Positions 9,819 to 17,819 of a stretch of DNA of 64,000 nucleotides are shown one piece after another. Numbering within the stretch: position 1 is the stretch's first letter; each line of letters begins with the position of its first letter. The DNA comes from an uncultured Eubacterium sp. (GTDB taxonomy: Bacteria > Bacillota > Clostridia > Lachnospirales > Lachnospiraceae), in the NCBI GenBank assembly GCA_910580075.1, contig CAJTVR010000010.1:1-64000 (forward strand), in the 5' to 3' direction. The position numbers were made by a program, and so were the translations under genes. The notes under the pieces are model-generated. The model worked only from the letters and a program-made list of their open reading frames with translations. It was not told the origin of the DNA and did not search any database.

Positions 9819-10772
9819 ATGGACAGATTCAATCGAAAAATAATGCGTACAGCATCTGTAATAAGAAAAATGATGACCGATCCATATGAGCGGTTTGTAC
9901 ATTTTGACGCATACGGTTTTTATAACTGGATGAAAGATGAACATTATTTGAAAAAAGCGTGGAAAGCAAAAATGGAACCGGGGGGGGGTACGTTAAATCT
10001 GAATCATCCTGAAACTTTTAGCCAGAAACTGCAGTGGCTGAAAATTCATGACCGGAATCCGCTTTATACAGTACTGGCGGATAAGTATGCTGTCAAAGAT
10101 TACATAACAAAAAGAATCGGAGAGGAATATGTGATACCGCTGCTTGGAGTCTGGGAAAAATTTGACGGCATCGATTTTGACAGACTCCCGGAGCAGTTTG
10201 TGCTGAAATGCACACATGACAGCGGGGGAGTGGTAATCGTTAAAAATAAAAAGGAACTGGATAAAAATAAGGACGGAAAAAAGATTACAAGATGCTTAAA
10301 AAGAAACTTTTATTATTCAGGGCGTGAATGGCCGTATAAAAATATACATCCAAGGATTATAGCGGAGCCATATTTAACAGATGAATCAGGTACAGAATTA
10401 AAAGACTATAAATTGTTATGTTTTCATGGAGAACCAAAACTGATTGAAGTGCATCAGAGCAGGTTTACAAAAGACCACACACAGGATATTTATGATACAG
10501 ACTGGAAAAAAACGTCTATTACACAGGGTGCCTGTGCAGATTTTATTCATCCAAGGCCTGTCTGTCTGGAACAGATGATTCAGCTGTCAAAGCAGCTGTC
10601 AAAAGATTTTATCCATGTACGTATAGACTGGTATGAATCCGGCGGGAGACTGTATTTTGGAGAATTTACGTTCTATGACGGTTCGGGACTGATACCGTTT
10701 GACAAGTATGAGGATGATCTTAAAATTGGCTCCCTGATGCATTTACCTATAGACGGTGCATATAAACAGTAA
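9819..10772 (+). CDS. TupA-like ATP-grasp protein, contains a G9 tract
   Basis: A 317-residue protein of the TupA-like ATP-grasp family often found in capsule and teichuronopeptide loci. Visible segments are FSQKLQWLKIHDRNPLYTVL with DKYAVKDYI, then QFVLKCTHDSGG, and ELKDYKLLCFHGEPKLIEV, which are typical of the family. It probably attaches an amino acid or similar group to a sugar or lipid carrier, but the substrate is unknown. Codons 54-57 are encoded by a run of nine G residues; at nine the frame is open to the end (ON), and gain or loss of one G would truncate the protein soon after residue 58. Confidence 0.8.
   Translation: MDRFNRKIMRTASVIRKMMTDPYERFVHFDAYGFYNWMKDEHYLKKAWKAKMEPGGGTLNLNHPETFSQKLQWLKIHDRNPLYTVLADKYAVKDYITKRIGEEYVIPLLGVWEKFDGIDFDRLPEQFVLKCTHDSGGVVIVKNKKELDKNKDGKKITRCLKRNFYYSGREWPYKNIHPRIIAEPYLTDESGTELKDYKLLCFHGEPKLIEVHQSRFTKDHTQDIYDTDWKKTSITQGACADFIHPRPVCLEQMIQLSKQLSKDFIHVRIDWYESGGRLYFGEFTFYDGSGLIPFDKYEDDLKIGSLMHLPIDGAYKQ
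9980..9988 (+). repeat. G9 homopolymer, likely slippage tract
   Basis: Nine consecutive G residues within the TupA-like gene, read as Pro then three Gly. Runs of this length are prone to slipped-strand mispairing. With nine the downstream frame is open. Confidence 0.85.
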
Positions 10773-10836
10773 ATTAACAGCATGGCAGCATAGAATCGTG
10801 GCTGCCAGGGCTGCAGGAAAGGGCGGATAGAAAACA

Positions 10837-11775
10837 ATGCAGAAAAATGCGAAGATCTATGTTGCGGGCCATCATGGAATGGCAGGGTCAGCAATTGTAC
10901 GGGAACTTCACCGGCAGGGTTATTACAATATCGTTACCAGAACACATCAGCAGCTGGATTTATGCCGGCAGGAAGATACAGAAGCATTCTTTAAAAAGGA
11001 ACAGCCGGAGTATGTATTTATGGCGGCTGCGAAAGTTGGAGGAATTGCTGCCAATCAAAATGCCCTGGCTGATTTTATGTATGAAAATATGGCAATGGAA
11101 ATGAATGTGATCAATGCTTCGTGGAGATACGGCTGCAGGAAACTGGAATTTCTAGGTTCTTCCTGTATTTATCCCAAAATGGCACCGCAGCCTATGAAAG
11201 AATCTGTTTTGCTGACGTCAGATCTGGAAGAGACGAACGAAGCATATGCCCTGGCCAAGATTTCCGGATTAAAATACTGCGAATATTTAAACCGGCAGTA
11301 TGGAACGGATTTTATTTCAGTGATGCCGGCAAATCTGTATGGGCTGAATGATAATTATCATCCTCTGCATTCACATGTTATTCCGGCTCTGATTCGAAAG
11401 TTTTATGAAGCAGAAAAGCAGGGAATGCCTTATGTGACGTGCTGGGGCGACGGCAGTCCGCTGCGGGAGTTTCTGTATGCAGATGATCTGGCGCAGCTGT
11501 GTGTATTTTTAATGAATCATTACAGCGGGAATGAAACGGTAAACGCCGGGACAGGGAAAGAAATTACCATACGCGGCCTGGCAGAACAGATCGCACAGAT
11601 TACAGGGTTTACAGGAGAAATACGCTGGGATAAAAAACAGCCCAATGGGACACCGAGAAAACTGCTGGATGTAAGCAAAGCGGCAAAACTTGGATGGACA
11701 TATCAGACAGAATTAGAAGACGGACTGAGGCTGGCGTACGAAGATTTTCTCAAAAAAACAAATGAATGGCAGTGA
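10837..11775 (+). CDS. fcl: GDP-L-fucose synthase
   Basis: A 312-residue epimerase/reductase: the N-terminal AGHHGMAGSAIVREL is the NADPH-binding motif of this enzyme, with AAAKVGGIAANQ, FLGSSCIYPKMA and a catalytic YALAKISGLKYCE (YxxxK). It turns GDP-4-keto-6-deoxymannose into GDP-L-fucose and so completes the pathway begun by gmd. The two genes are split by the TupA-like gene, about 60 bases downstream of it. Confidence 0.95.
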   Translation: MQKNAKIYVAGHHGMAGSAIVRELHRQGYYNIVTRTHQQLDLCRQEDTEAFFKKEQPEYVFMAAAKVGGIAANQNALADFMYENMAMEMNVINASWRYGCRKLEFLGSSCIYPKMAPQPMKESVLLTSDLEETNEAYALAKISGLKYCEYLNRQYGTDFISVMPANLYGLNDNYHPLHSHVIPALIRKFYEAEKQGMPYVTCWGDGSPLREFLYADDLAQLCVFLMNHYSGNETVNAGTGKEITIRGLAEQIAQITGFTGEIRWDKKQPNGTPRKLLDVSKAAKLGWTYQTELEDGLRLAYEDFLKKTNEWQ

Positions 11776-11790
11776 CGGGAGAAAAGCGGG

Positions 11791-12258
11791 ATGAAATTAC
11801 ATATTGGATGCGGAAAGAGAAATCTTGCAGGATACATGCATTATGATATCCGCAAAATAGATGAGCATATTGATTTTGTCGGACAGGCAGAAGATTTATC
11901 ACAGTTTGGGGATGAATCAGCCGAAGAGATTTATGCATGTCATCTGCTGGAACATTTTGGCAGATGGAAGTCAGATGCAGTGTTGAAAGAGTGGAACCGG
12001 GTCTTGAAAAAAGGCGGAATTCTGCGTATAGCAGTGCCGGATTTTGAGGCAGTTGTAAAGGAATATACAGCCAGCCATAATCTGAAAAATCTGATGGGAC
12101 TGCTGTATGGCGGGCAGGATTATGAATATAATTACCATTTTGAAGCGTTTGATTTTGACTATCTGAAAAGCAAACTTTTGTCTAATGGTTTTGATTGTAT
12201 TAAAAGGTATGACTGGAGGCAGTTTCTTCCCGGGGGGGGGTATGCTGACAGAGAATGA
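11791..12258 (+). CDS. class I SAM-dependent methyltransferase, C-terminus set by a G9 tract
   Basis: A 155-residue methyltransferase: KLHIGCGKRNLAGYMHYDI is motif I, followed by FGDESAEEIYACHLLEHF and LKKGGILRIAVPDFEAV. This type acts on sugars or nucleotide sugars in surface polysaccharide loci. It is short: after YDWRQF the usual C-terminal tail is missing. The frame enters nine G residues at 12232-12240 and stops five codons later. One G fewer would extend the tail by about twenty residues; one more would end it two codons after the run. Whether this state is functional is unknown. Confidence 0.75.
   Translation: MKLHIGCGKRNLAGYMHYDIRKIDEHIDFVGQAEDLSQFGDESAEEIYACHLLEHFGRWKSDAVLKEWNRVLKKGGILRIAVPDFEAVVKEYTASHNLKNLMGLLYGGQDYEYNYHFEAFDFDYLKSKLLSNGFDCIKRYDWRQFLPGGGYADRE
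12232..12240 (+). repeat. G9 homopolymer at the methyltransferase 3' end
   Basis: Nine G residues after CTTCCC, in frame as Gly-Gly-Gly. This is the second of three equal runs in 2.4 kb and sits where the protein loses its expected tail, so slippage would change the length of the C-terminus. Confidence 0.85.
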
Positions 12259-12287
12259 ACAATGCATGAAATACGGGAGGAGCTGCA

Positions 12288-13357
12288 ATGAATACACAGG
12301 ATAAGCATAATACGCGGGGGGGGGAAGATGGATTGCAGGATTGGACGCTTTAAGAGTATTTATGAGTTTCTGCGTTGTTCTGTGTCATTTCTGGGAAAAT
12401 AACAGGAGCGGTGTATTTTATGAAATGCTTGATTTTACGAGGTCATGTGCAGTACATTGTTTTGTACTTCTTGCATTTTACTTTTCTGCAGGATATATAG
12501 AAAGCGGCAGCTGTAAAAGTTTGTGGAAACGTATGCTCCGCCTTCTTAAGCCATATCTGATCTGGCCGCTTGTCACTTTCTGTATTTATAATGTGTCTTC
12601 GCTTTTGATTAGCGGCAGCGTGTGTTATGATCTGACAGATCTGGGGTATCAGTATTTTATGGGACACACACAGCTGGAAGCCGTTATGTACTTTAACTGG
12701 GATTTGATGCTTCTGACAGTCTTTTTTACCGGGATTTTTGCTTTGTTTCGAAAAAGAACAGCAGCGGCTGTGCTGTCTGTCCTGGCAGCAGCTGCATCTG
12801 CTGCTGTGTACAGCGGCTTTAATTACAGCATATTTTCTTATTTTCCGTTTGAGATGAAGTATACGCTTGGAAGACTGGCGGAACTGCTGCCGTCAGCTGC
12901 TGTTGGAATAATGCTGTCACATGCAGGCTTTCAGGATATAAAAGCTGCAGCAGCAAGGTCTGGGAGTTTTATATATGGTGCTGCGGTATTCGAATTAGTA
13001 TGGATGCTTTATGCAGCACGCGGCCTGGCTGCGTATTTTCAGTGGAGACATTTTGGCTATGGGCGGCCAGACCAGATCATAGCGGCAGTATTGTTTTTCA
13101 TTTTATGTTATTATATTCCTGTCAATACTGTTTCCAGACCATTTTTTAAAATAGTACGGCAAATAGCAGGATACACGCAGGGGATTTACTGCATTCATTA
13201 TATTGCCGGGAGAGCCTGTGTGAAGATAGCAGGTGAATCATGGCAGCAGATAAACAGCTCGATATTTCCCTGCGCTGTTATTTATGTGATCAGTCTGCTT
13301 TTAGCAGCTGGTATTGCAAAACTTCCATGGAGCTGGTGCAGAGAGATCGTCAGTTAA
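12288..13357 (+). CDS. acyltransferase-3 family O-acetyltransferase, frameshifted (phase-OFF) at a G9 tract
   Basis: A membrane acyltransferase with about ten hydrophobic helices. The frame open from 12341 to 13357 begins inside the conserved start of this family: LDALRV, with the R-X10-H catalytic pattern ending VVLCHF. There is no good start in that frame. The only well-placed start is ATG 12288, six bases after GGGAGGAG, and it reads through nine G residues (12316-12324) into a frame that stops at 12351. With ten (or seven) G residues it would read RWIAGLDALRV in one frame of 356 residues. Such enzymes O-acetylate surface sugars. I read this as a switchable gene caught in the OFF state; a sequencing error in the run is the main alternative. 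Confidence 0.8.
12316..12324 (+). repeat. G9 homopolymer controlling the acyltransferase frame
   Basis: Nine G residues nine codons after ATG 12288. At nine the frame is closed 27 bases after the run; ten or seven would connect the ribosome site and ATG to the acyltransferase frame. Confidence 0.85.
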
Positions 13358-13663
13358 AACTCCGTACCTTTTCTTTGAATCCTCATATGCCTGTTTCACT
13401 TTCTGTGATGTAAGCCCCAAAGCCTTAAATTTTTGTTGCAAAAGCGATGATAAAACCGTACAATATAAGCATGGAAGTATTTATGCTGAAAAATGAGCCA
13501 TACTTACAAATGAGGTGTTTTTTTGGGCTGCTTCAAGTATTATGAAGAATTTTGTTATATCAGGCCAGAAGCAGGTAAAGATACTAGTTCCGGTTTTCAT
13601 ACTCCTGAAACTGCCATGAACCCTGCCCGGAATTTGGAGCTCTGTTGCAAATCATGCTGATGA
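13358..13663. other. intergenic stretch with no supported gene
   Basis: Nothing certain is present. A 46-codon open stretch from about 13522 to 13659 (beginning GCFKYYEEFCYIRPEAG) lacks a start codon and I do not recognise it. It directly precedes a broken nitroreductase and is probably debris. Confidence 0.4.
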
Positions 13664-14053
13664 GCTATAATAGAAGCAGCTTCACAGAGCAGTGAGGGGC
13701 TTGCGAAGATAGGGAAAGGGGCGAACCTTTACGGTGCGCCGCTCGCTGTCATTGTCTGCGCCGGCCACAGTAAGGCATGGGCGCGCCCGTTTGATGAAAA
13801 GCAGACTGCCGACATAAACGCATCCATACTTACAGACCACATGATGCTGCAGGCAACGGAATTAGGTCTTGGCTCCGTTTGGATATGTTATTTCAAGCCG
13901 GATGTAATACGGAAAGAGTTCAGGCTGCCGGATAACTTGGAACCAATCAATATCCTTGCAGCCAGGTATTCCGATGAGGAACCGGCTGACCCGGAGCGCC
14001 ATTCGCAGACCCGCATCCCGGTGGAAGAACTGGTTTCATACGAAACGATATAG
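13664..14053 (+). pseudogene. nitroreductase family protein, 5' truncated
   Basis: A reading frame without its N-terminal half. It reads GLAKIGKGANLYGAPLAVI, then ASILTDHMMLQATELGLGSV, WICYFKPDVIRKEF and LEPINILAARYSDEEP, the typical C-terminal half of FMN-dependent nitroreductases. An in-frame TGA lies at 13661 and the FMN-binding N-terminus is absent. The shorter piece from ATG 13841 is therefore not a genuine small gene. Confidence 0.75.
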
Positions 14054-14279
14054 ACAGGCTTGTGCTGTGACAAATTAAATGAGGAGAGATGCACAAAAGC
14101 TGACTGCCGCACTATGGACTTTATCCGCCATATGCGGCGGTCTGCTTTTTCCCAGGCAGGCCGGGCGGCCTGAACCTTTATGACTGCATATTACCAATAG
14201 GGCATTTTATGAATGCGTGAAGGTGGCACGGCAAGGGAGGTATGTTGCCGGAATTTTCACGGGACGTGGGAAAATCAGA

Positions 14280-14308
14280 TTGAACTTCCTGTCGAATTAT
14301 GGTAGTAT
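14280..14308 (+). promoter_or_regulatory. sigma-A-type promoter for the small membrane peptide
   Basis: TTGAAC (14280-14285), 17 bases, then TAGTAT (14303-14308). Transcription would begin near 14315, leaving a leader of about 100 bases before ATG 14418. Confidence 0.55.
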
Positions 14309-14417
14309 TTATCTGGGATTACCAAGATGGTAGGCGGTTAGCCCTCTCCGGAGGGACTGTGACCCTCCGATTACATAGAAACCCGCAAGGGAATCTGGAG
14401 AAAGGAGGGCTGAGCCA

Positions 14418-14516
14418 ATGGATATTTTAGGACTTATAGCGGTGTTGAGCTTTGGCTTGACCTGCTTCGGAATAGGATACTCTATCGGTAAGGATAGTAA
14501 CAAGACACAGAAATAG
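14418..14516 (+). CDS. 32-residue hydrophobic peptide, type I toxin-like
   Basis: A small gene with its own promoter, leader, ribosome site (AAAGGAGGGC) and terminator. The peptide has one membrane helix, DILGLIAVLSFGLTCFGIGY, and a charged tail, SIGKDSNKTQK. In the leader, AGCCCTC at about 14340 is complementary to GAGGGCT at the ribosome site, so folding could hide translation initiation, as in type I toxin mRNAs. No antisense antitoxin RNA could be demonstrated. Function is inferred only from architecture; it lies in a decayed region and is the only element there that looks intact. Confidence 0.5.
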   Translation: MDILGLIAVLSFGLTCFGIGYSIGKDSNKTQK

Positions 14517-14593
14517 CCGCCCGCCTGACCAAAGGATGCGGCTATAGCTGTAACTGACTAATCAGGCTAACCGTCTATCGGTATCTCCTGTTG

Positions 14594-14618
14594 GGCATCT
14601 GTTGACGCAGATGTCCTT
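14594..14618 (+). terminator. intrinsic terminator after the small peptide gene
   Basis: GGGCATCTG pairs with CAGATGTCC across a short loop, followed by a T-rich stretch (TTCTTT). Confidence 0.55.
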
Positions 14619-14619
14619 C

Positions 14620-14819
14620 TTTATGTTTAATATATCACAATCTCCAAAGTGCCGCAAGCATTTTTTAGCGGTCATCTTTTTTGTTCCCCTTTTTCTTTTC
14701 CCTCGATGGCAATGCTTTTTTGCAAGGGAGGGCTGGCTGAATGCCGTCTCCGGTTCACACACCCCTCAGACGGCCATGAACCTGGCGGAAGAGCTTACAC
14801 TCATTTCACGTCCGCGGAG
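14620..14819. other. non-coding or decayed stretch
   Basis: Open frames exist but show low-complexity or shifted translations and no ribosome site. No recognisable gene. Confidence 0.4.
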
Positions 14820-14966
14820 CCATTGAAAAATGCGTCACAGACATAACCGAAATCAAAGCTGCAGAATGTGTGGAAAGACGAGTGCGTCGGTGAGGGTACG
14901 GTTGTGGTGCATATCCGTCATCTTCGGGAGAAGCTCGAAGCCGGCCCGATGATCCTGCTGTCATAG
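14820..14966 (+). pseudogene. response regulator winged-helix fragment
   Basis: The frame reads VWKDECVGEGTVVVHIRHL then REKLEAGP, which is the end of an OmpR-type DNA-binding domain (VanR-like: TVxVHIRRLREKIE). The receiver domain and the usual final GVGYxF segment are missing, with a stop at 14964. It is a remnant of a two-component system. Confidence 0.6.
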
Positions 14967-15091
14967 TTTATTGTAAAATGTTACGCGCAGTCAGACAATA
15001 AAAGACGAAACTGGCAAAGCGTTTAAAACACTGCATTTACAGAAGGACCGCACAGGATAAATACGAACGTTTGTTTGACAAGAAAAAATAC

Positions 15092-15120
15092 TTGACACCG
15101 CACAGCACTTATGTTACGAT
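15092..15120 (+). promoter_or_regulatory. promoter of the ylxM-ffh operon
   Basis: TTGACA (15092-15097), 17 bases, TACGAT (15115-15120), about 60 bases upstream of the ylxM start. Confidence 0.6.
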
Positions 15121-15182
15121 ACTCAAGGCTTAACCGTGCGGCAGCAACAGCAACAGCAGCGCATGACAGCGGGGTACATTTC

Positions 15183-15527
15183 ATGGAGCAGAAGTTAGAG
15201 AAGGCTTATTTATATGATTTTTATGGCGAACTGTTAAATGACCGCCAGCGTAAAATATACGAAGATTTCATATTCAACGATTTGTCTTTAGGGGAAATTG
15301 CACAGGAAGAAGGAATCAGCAGGCAGGGTGTGCATGATATGGTCAGGCGCTGTACAAAAACGCTGGAAGGATATGAGGACAGGCTTCATCTGGTACAGAA
15401 GTTTTTAAGTGCAAAGAAACGGGTAGCAGAAATTCACGCACTTTCCAGGCAGTTTCGCGAAAACAGGGATGAGTCGCTGTTAGACGGGATAGAACAGTTA
15501 TCCAATGCGATTTTGGAAGAATTATAA
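15183..15527 (+). CDS. ylxM: YlxM-family SRP operon helix-turn-helix protein
   Basis: A 114-residue UPF0122/YlxM protein. KAYLYDFYGELLNDRQRKIY and LSLGEIAQEEGISRQGVHDM form a sigma-70 region 4-like helix-turn-helix. It is found next to ffh in Firmicutes and is thought to modulate the signal recognition particle. I took ATG 15183; the open frame extends back to 15111 but those residues are not part of the family. The gene is 12 bases upstream of ffh. Confidence 0.9.
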   Translation: MEQKLEKAYLYDFYGELLNDRQRKIYEDFIFNDLSLGEIAQEEGISRQGVHDMVRRCTKTLEGYEDRLHLVQKFLSAKKRVAEIHALSRQFRENRDESLLDGIEQLSNAILEEL

Positions 15528-15539
15528 GGAGTTATTGCA

Positions 15540-16895
15540 ATGGCATTTGACAGCTTAACAGAAAAACTTCAGAATGTGTTTCGAAACCTTCGCAGCAAGG
15601 GGCGTCTGACAGAAGATGATGTGAAGACCGCGTTAAAGGAAGTCAAGCTGGCGCTGTTAGAAGCAGATGTGAATTTTAAAGTTGTAAAAAATTTTACAAA
15701 GGCCGTTCAGGAGCAGGCAATCGGTTCGGATGTGATGAATGGATTAAATCCCGGGCAGATGGTCATTAAAATCGTAAATGATGAAATGGTCCGGATGATG
15801 GGGTCGGAAACCACAGAACTTTCCTTCCGGCCGGGTTCACAGCTGACAGTAATTATGATGGCCGGTCTTCAGGGAGCCGGCAAAACAACTACAGCAGCAA
15901 AAATAGCCGGGAAGCTGAAGCAGAAAGGCAAAAAGACGCTGTTAGCAGCCTGTGACGTATACCGTCCGGCGGCGATTGAACAGCTGAAAATTAACGGGGA
16001 AAAGCAGGGTGTAGAAGTTTTTTCCATGGGTGATAAGATTAGTCCTGTAAATATTGCAAAAGCAGCAGTCGAACATGCAGAAAAAAATGGCTGCAATGTG
16101 CTGATTTTAGATACGGCAGGACGTCTGCATATAGATGAAGGCATGATGGAAGAGCTGGCGCAGATTAAGCGTGAGACAGATGTCATGCAGACCATACTTG
16201 TGGTGGATGCCATGACGGGTCAGGATGCAGTAAATGCAGCCAGTACTTTTGAAGAAAAAATCGGCATTGACGGTGTTATTTTAACAAAGCTCGATGGCGA
16301 TACAAGAGGCGGGGCGGCACTTTCTATCCGTGCAGTTACCGGAAAGCCGATTCTGTTTGTCGGAATGGGCGAAAAGCTCTCAGATTTAGAGCAGTTTTAC
16401 CCGGACCGCATGGCCTCGAGAATTCTTGGCATGGGGGATATTCTGACGCTGATTGAAAAAGCGGAAGCCGAAATTGACCAGGAAAAAGCAAGGGAAATGG
16501 AGCAGAAGTTTAAAAAGGCTGAGTTTGGCTTTGACGACTACTTAGACTCCATGAGCCAGATGAAAAAGATGGGCGGGCTGTCCAGCGTGCTTTCCATGAT
16601 GCCCGGAATAGGCAGTTCCCAGATGGAAGAGATTGAAAATGCCATGGATGAAAAGAAAATGGCACGCATTGAGGCAATTATTTATTCGATGACACCGCAG
16701 GAACGAAGCAGTCCGGATATTATTAATATGAGCAGAAAACGCCGGATCGCAGCAGGTGCCGGAGTGGATATTGCAGAAGTAAACCGCCTGGTGAAACAGT
16801 TTGAACAGACACGAAAGATGATGAAACAGATGTCCGGTATGATGGGCGCAAAAGGAAAACGCGGCAAAATGGGAAGGTTTAAACTTCCGTTTTAG
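15540..16895 (+). CDS. ffh: signal recognition particle GTPase Ffh
   Basis: The 451-residue SRP54 protein: N-terminal four-helix bundle, then the G domain with GLQGAGKTTTAAKIAGKL (P-loop), DVYRPAAIEQL, DTAGRLHID (G3) and TKLDGDTRGGA (G4), then a methionine-rich M domain (MSQMKKMGGLSSVLSMMPGI and the C-terminal MMKQMSGMMG). It binds 4.5S RNA and signal peptides and delivers ribosomes to FtsY at the membrane. AAGGAG precedes the start. Confidence 0.98.
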   Translation: MAFDSLTEKLQNVFRNLRSKGRLTEDDVKTALKEVKLALLEADVNFKVVKNFTKAVQEQAIGSDVMNGLNPGQMVIKIVNDEMVRMMGSETTELSFRPGSQLTVIMMAGLQGAGKTTTAAKIAGKLKQKGKKTLLAACDVYRPAAIEQLKINGEKQGVEVFSMGDKISPVNIAKAAVEHAEKNGCNVLILDTAGRLHIDEGMMEELAQIKRETDVMQTILVVDAMTGQDAVNAASTFEEKIGIDGVILTKLDGDTRGGAALSIRAVTGKPILFVGMGEKLSDLEQFYPDRMASRILGMGDILTLIEKAEAEIDQEKAREMEQKFKKAEFGFDDYLDSMSQMKKMGGLSSVLSMMPGIGSSQMEEIENAMDEKKMARIEAIIYSMTPQERSSPDIINMSRKRRIAAGAGVDIAEVNRLVKQFEQTRKMMKQMSGMMGAKGKRGKMGRFKLPF

Positions 16896-17006
16896 CATAG
16901 ATTTATGATCTGCAGCAGCAACGGATACAGCAGGATACAGCATAAGAAGTTAAAGTAAAACGGCTGTAAATGTTCTGCCTGAAATGAAACTGAGGAGGTG
17001 AAAGAC

Positions 17007-17252
17007 ATGGCAGTAAAGATTAGATTAAAAAGACTTGGAAAGAAGAAACATCCTTTCTATAGAATCGTTGTGGCAGATGCCAGAACATCCAGAAATGGAA
17101 AAAGCATTGATGAAATCGGCACTTATGATCCGATGAAAGATCCAAGCGAATTCCACGTAGATGCAGAAGCAGCTAAGAAGTGGCTTTTAAATGGTGCACA
17201 GCCTACAGAAACTGTAGCTAAGATTTTGAAGCTGGCAGGTATTGAAAAATAA
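17007..17252 (+). CDS. rpsP: 30S ribosomal protein S16
   Basis: An 81-residue S16 protein: AVKIRLKRLGKKKHPFYRIV, then ADARTSRNGKSIDEIGTYDP. The start at 17007 has GAGGAGGTGAAAGAC upstream; a GTG at 16998 lies inside the ribosome site and is not the start. It is 111 bases after ffh. Confidence 0.98.
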   Translation: MAVKIRLKRLGKKKHPFYRIVVADARTSRNGKSIDEIGTYDPMKDPSEFHVDAEAAKKWLLNGAQPTETVAKILKLAGIEK

Positions 17253-17366
17253 CAGAGACAGTTTCAAAGACGGTTCAGAAGTGAAAATTCTTTATAGGGG
17301 TTTTCAGTGAAATTTCCATGTAACAGGCCAGCATGTCTGGACTGTTACAGGCAGCGAGGTGGATGC

Positions 17367-17597
17367 ATGAAAGAATTGGTTGAGGTGATTGCAAAGGCAC
17401 TGGTAGATCATCCTGACGAAGTGACTGTGACAGAAACAGAGAACGAGAAAGCGATTGTCGTTGAGCTGCGTGTTGCGCAGACGGACATGGGGAAAGTAAT
17501 TGGCAAGCAGGGACGCATAGCCAAAGCGATTCGTTCGGTTGTGAAAGCAGCAGCCTCAAAAGCAGAGAAGAAAGTGATTGTAGAGATTGTACAGTAA
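17367..17597 (+). CDS. khpA: KH-domain RNA-binding protein (KhpA)
   Basis: A 76-residue single KH domain protein with the GKVIGKQGRIAKAIR (GxxG) loop. KhpA, with KhpB/Jag, binds RNA in Firmicutes, and the gene normally sits between rpsP and rimM. I use ATG 17367 preceded by GCGAGGTGGATGC; the open frame starts earlier without a suitable ribosome site. Confidence 0.93.
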   Translation: MKELVEVIAKALVDHPDEVTVTETENEKAIVVELRVAQTDMGKVIGKQGRIAKAIRSVVKAAASKAEKKVIVEIVQ

Positions 17598-17697
17598 AAG
17601 ACTGTTCCGGGTCATCCTGTACAATCTGAAGAGATTTTTAAATACAGGTTAGCTGTACAGCAGACTTTCAGGGCTGCCAGCGGCAGTTCATAAAGAA

Positions 17698-17729
17698 GCA
17701 TTGTAAGACAGAGACTTACAATGCTTTTT
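17698..17729 (+). terminator. intrinsic terminator between khpA and rimM
   Basis: GCATTGTAAG pairs with CTTACAATGC, followed by TTTTTC. It separates ffh-rpsP-khpA from rimM-trmD, which may have its own promoter in the AT-rich stretch at about 17760-17800. Confidence 0.75.
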
Positions 17730-17819
17730 CCACTGTGCAAAAGATTACAGGTGCCGCAGGTATTATCAGTCATATAAAAGTCATATAATTTTTATATTTA
17801 AGGAAAGAAAGGCTTGTTT

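Noticed and set aside
12341..13357. Acyltransferase starting at TTG 12341 as an ordinary gene
   Set aside because: There is no properly spaced ribosome site, and the start falls inside the conserved first helix. The upstream ATG with a perfect site is one base out of frame.
13841..14053. Independent 70-residue gene
   Set aside because: The same frame upstream encodes more of a nitroreductase without a start, so this is the end of a broken gene.
14602..14846. Small proteins in the 14.6-14.85 kb stretch
   Set aside because: Two frames overlap over the same bases, with no ribosome site and no recognisable domain.
17598..17697. Ribosomal protein leader or riboswitch before rimM
   Set aside because: Apart from the terminator at 17698-17729 only weak pairings are visible and no known motif fits.
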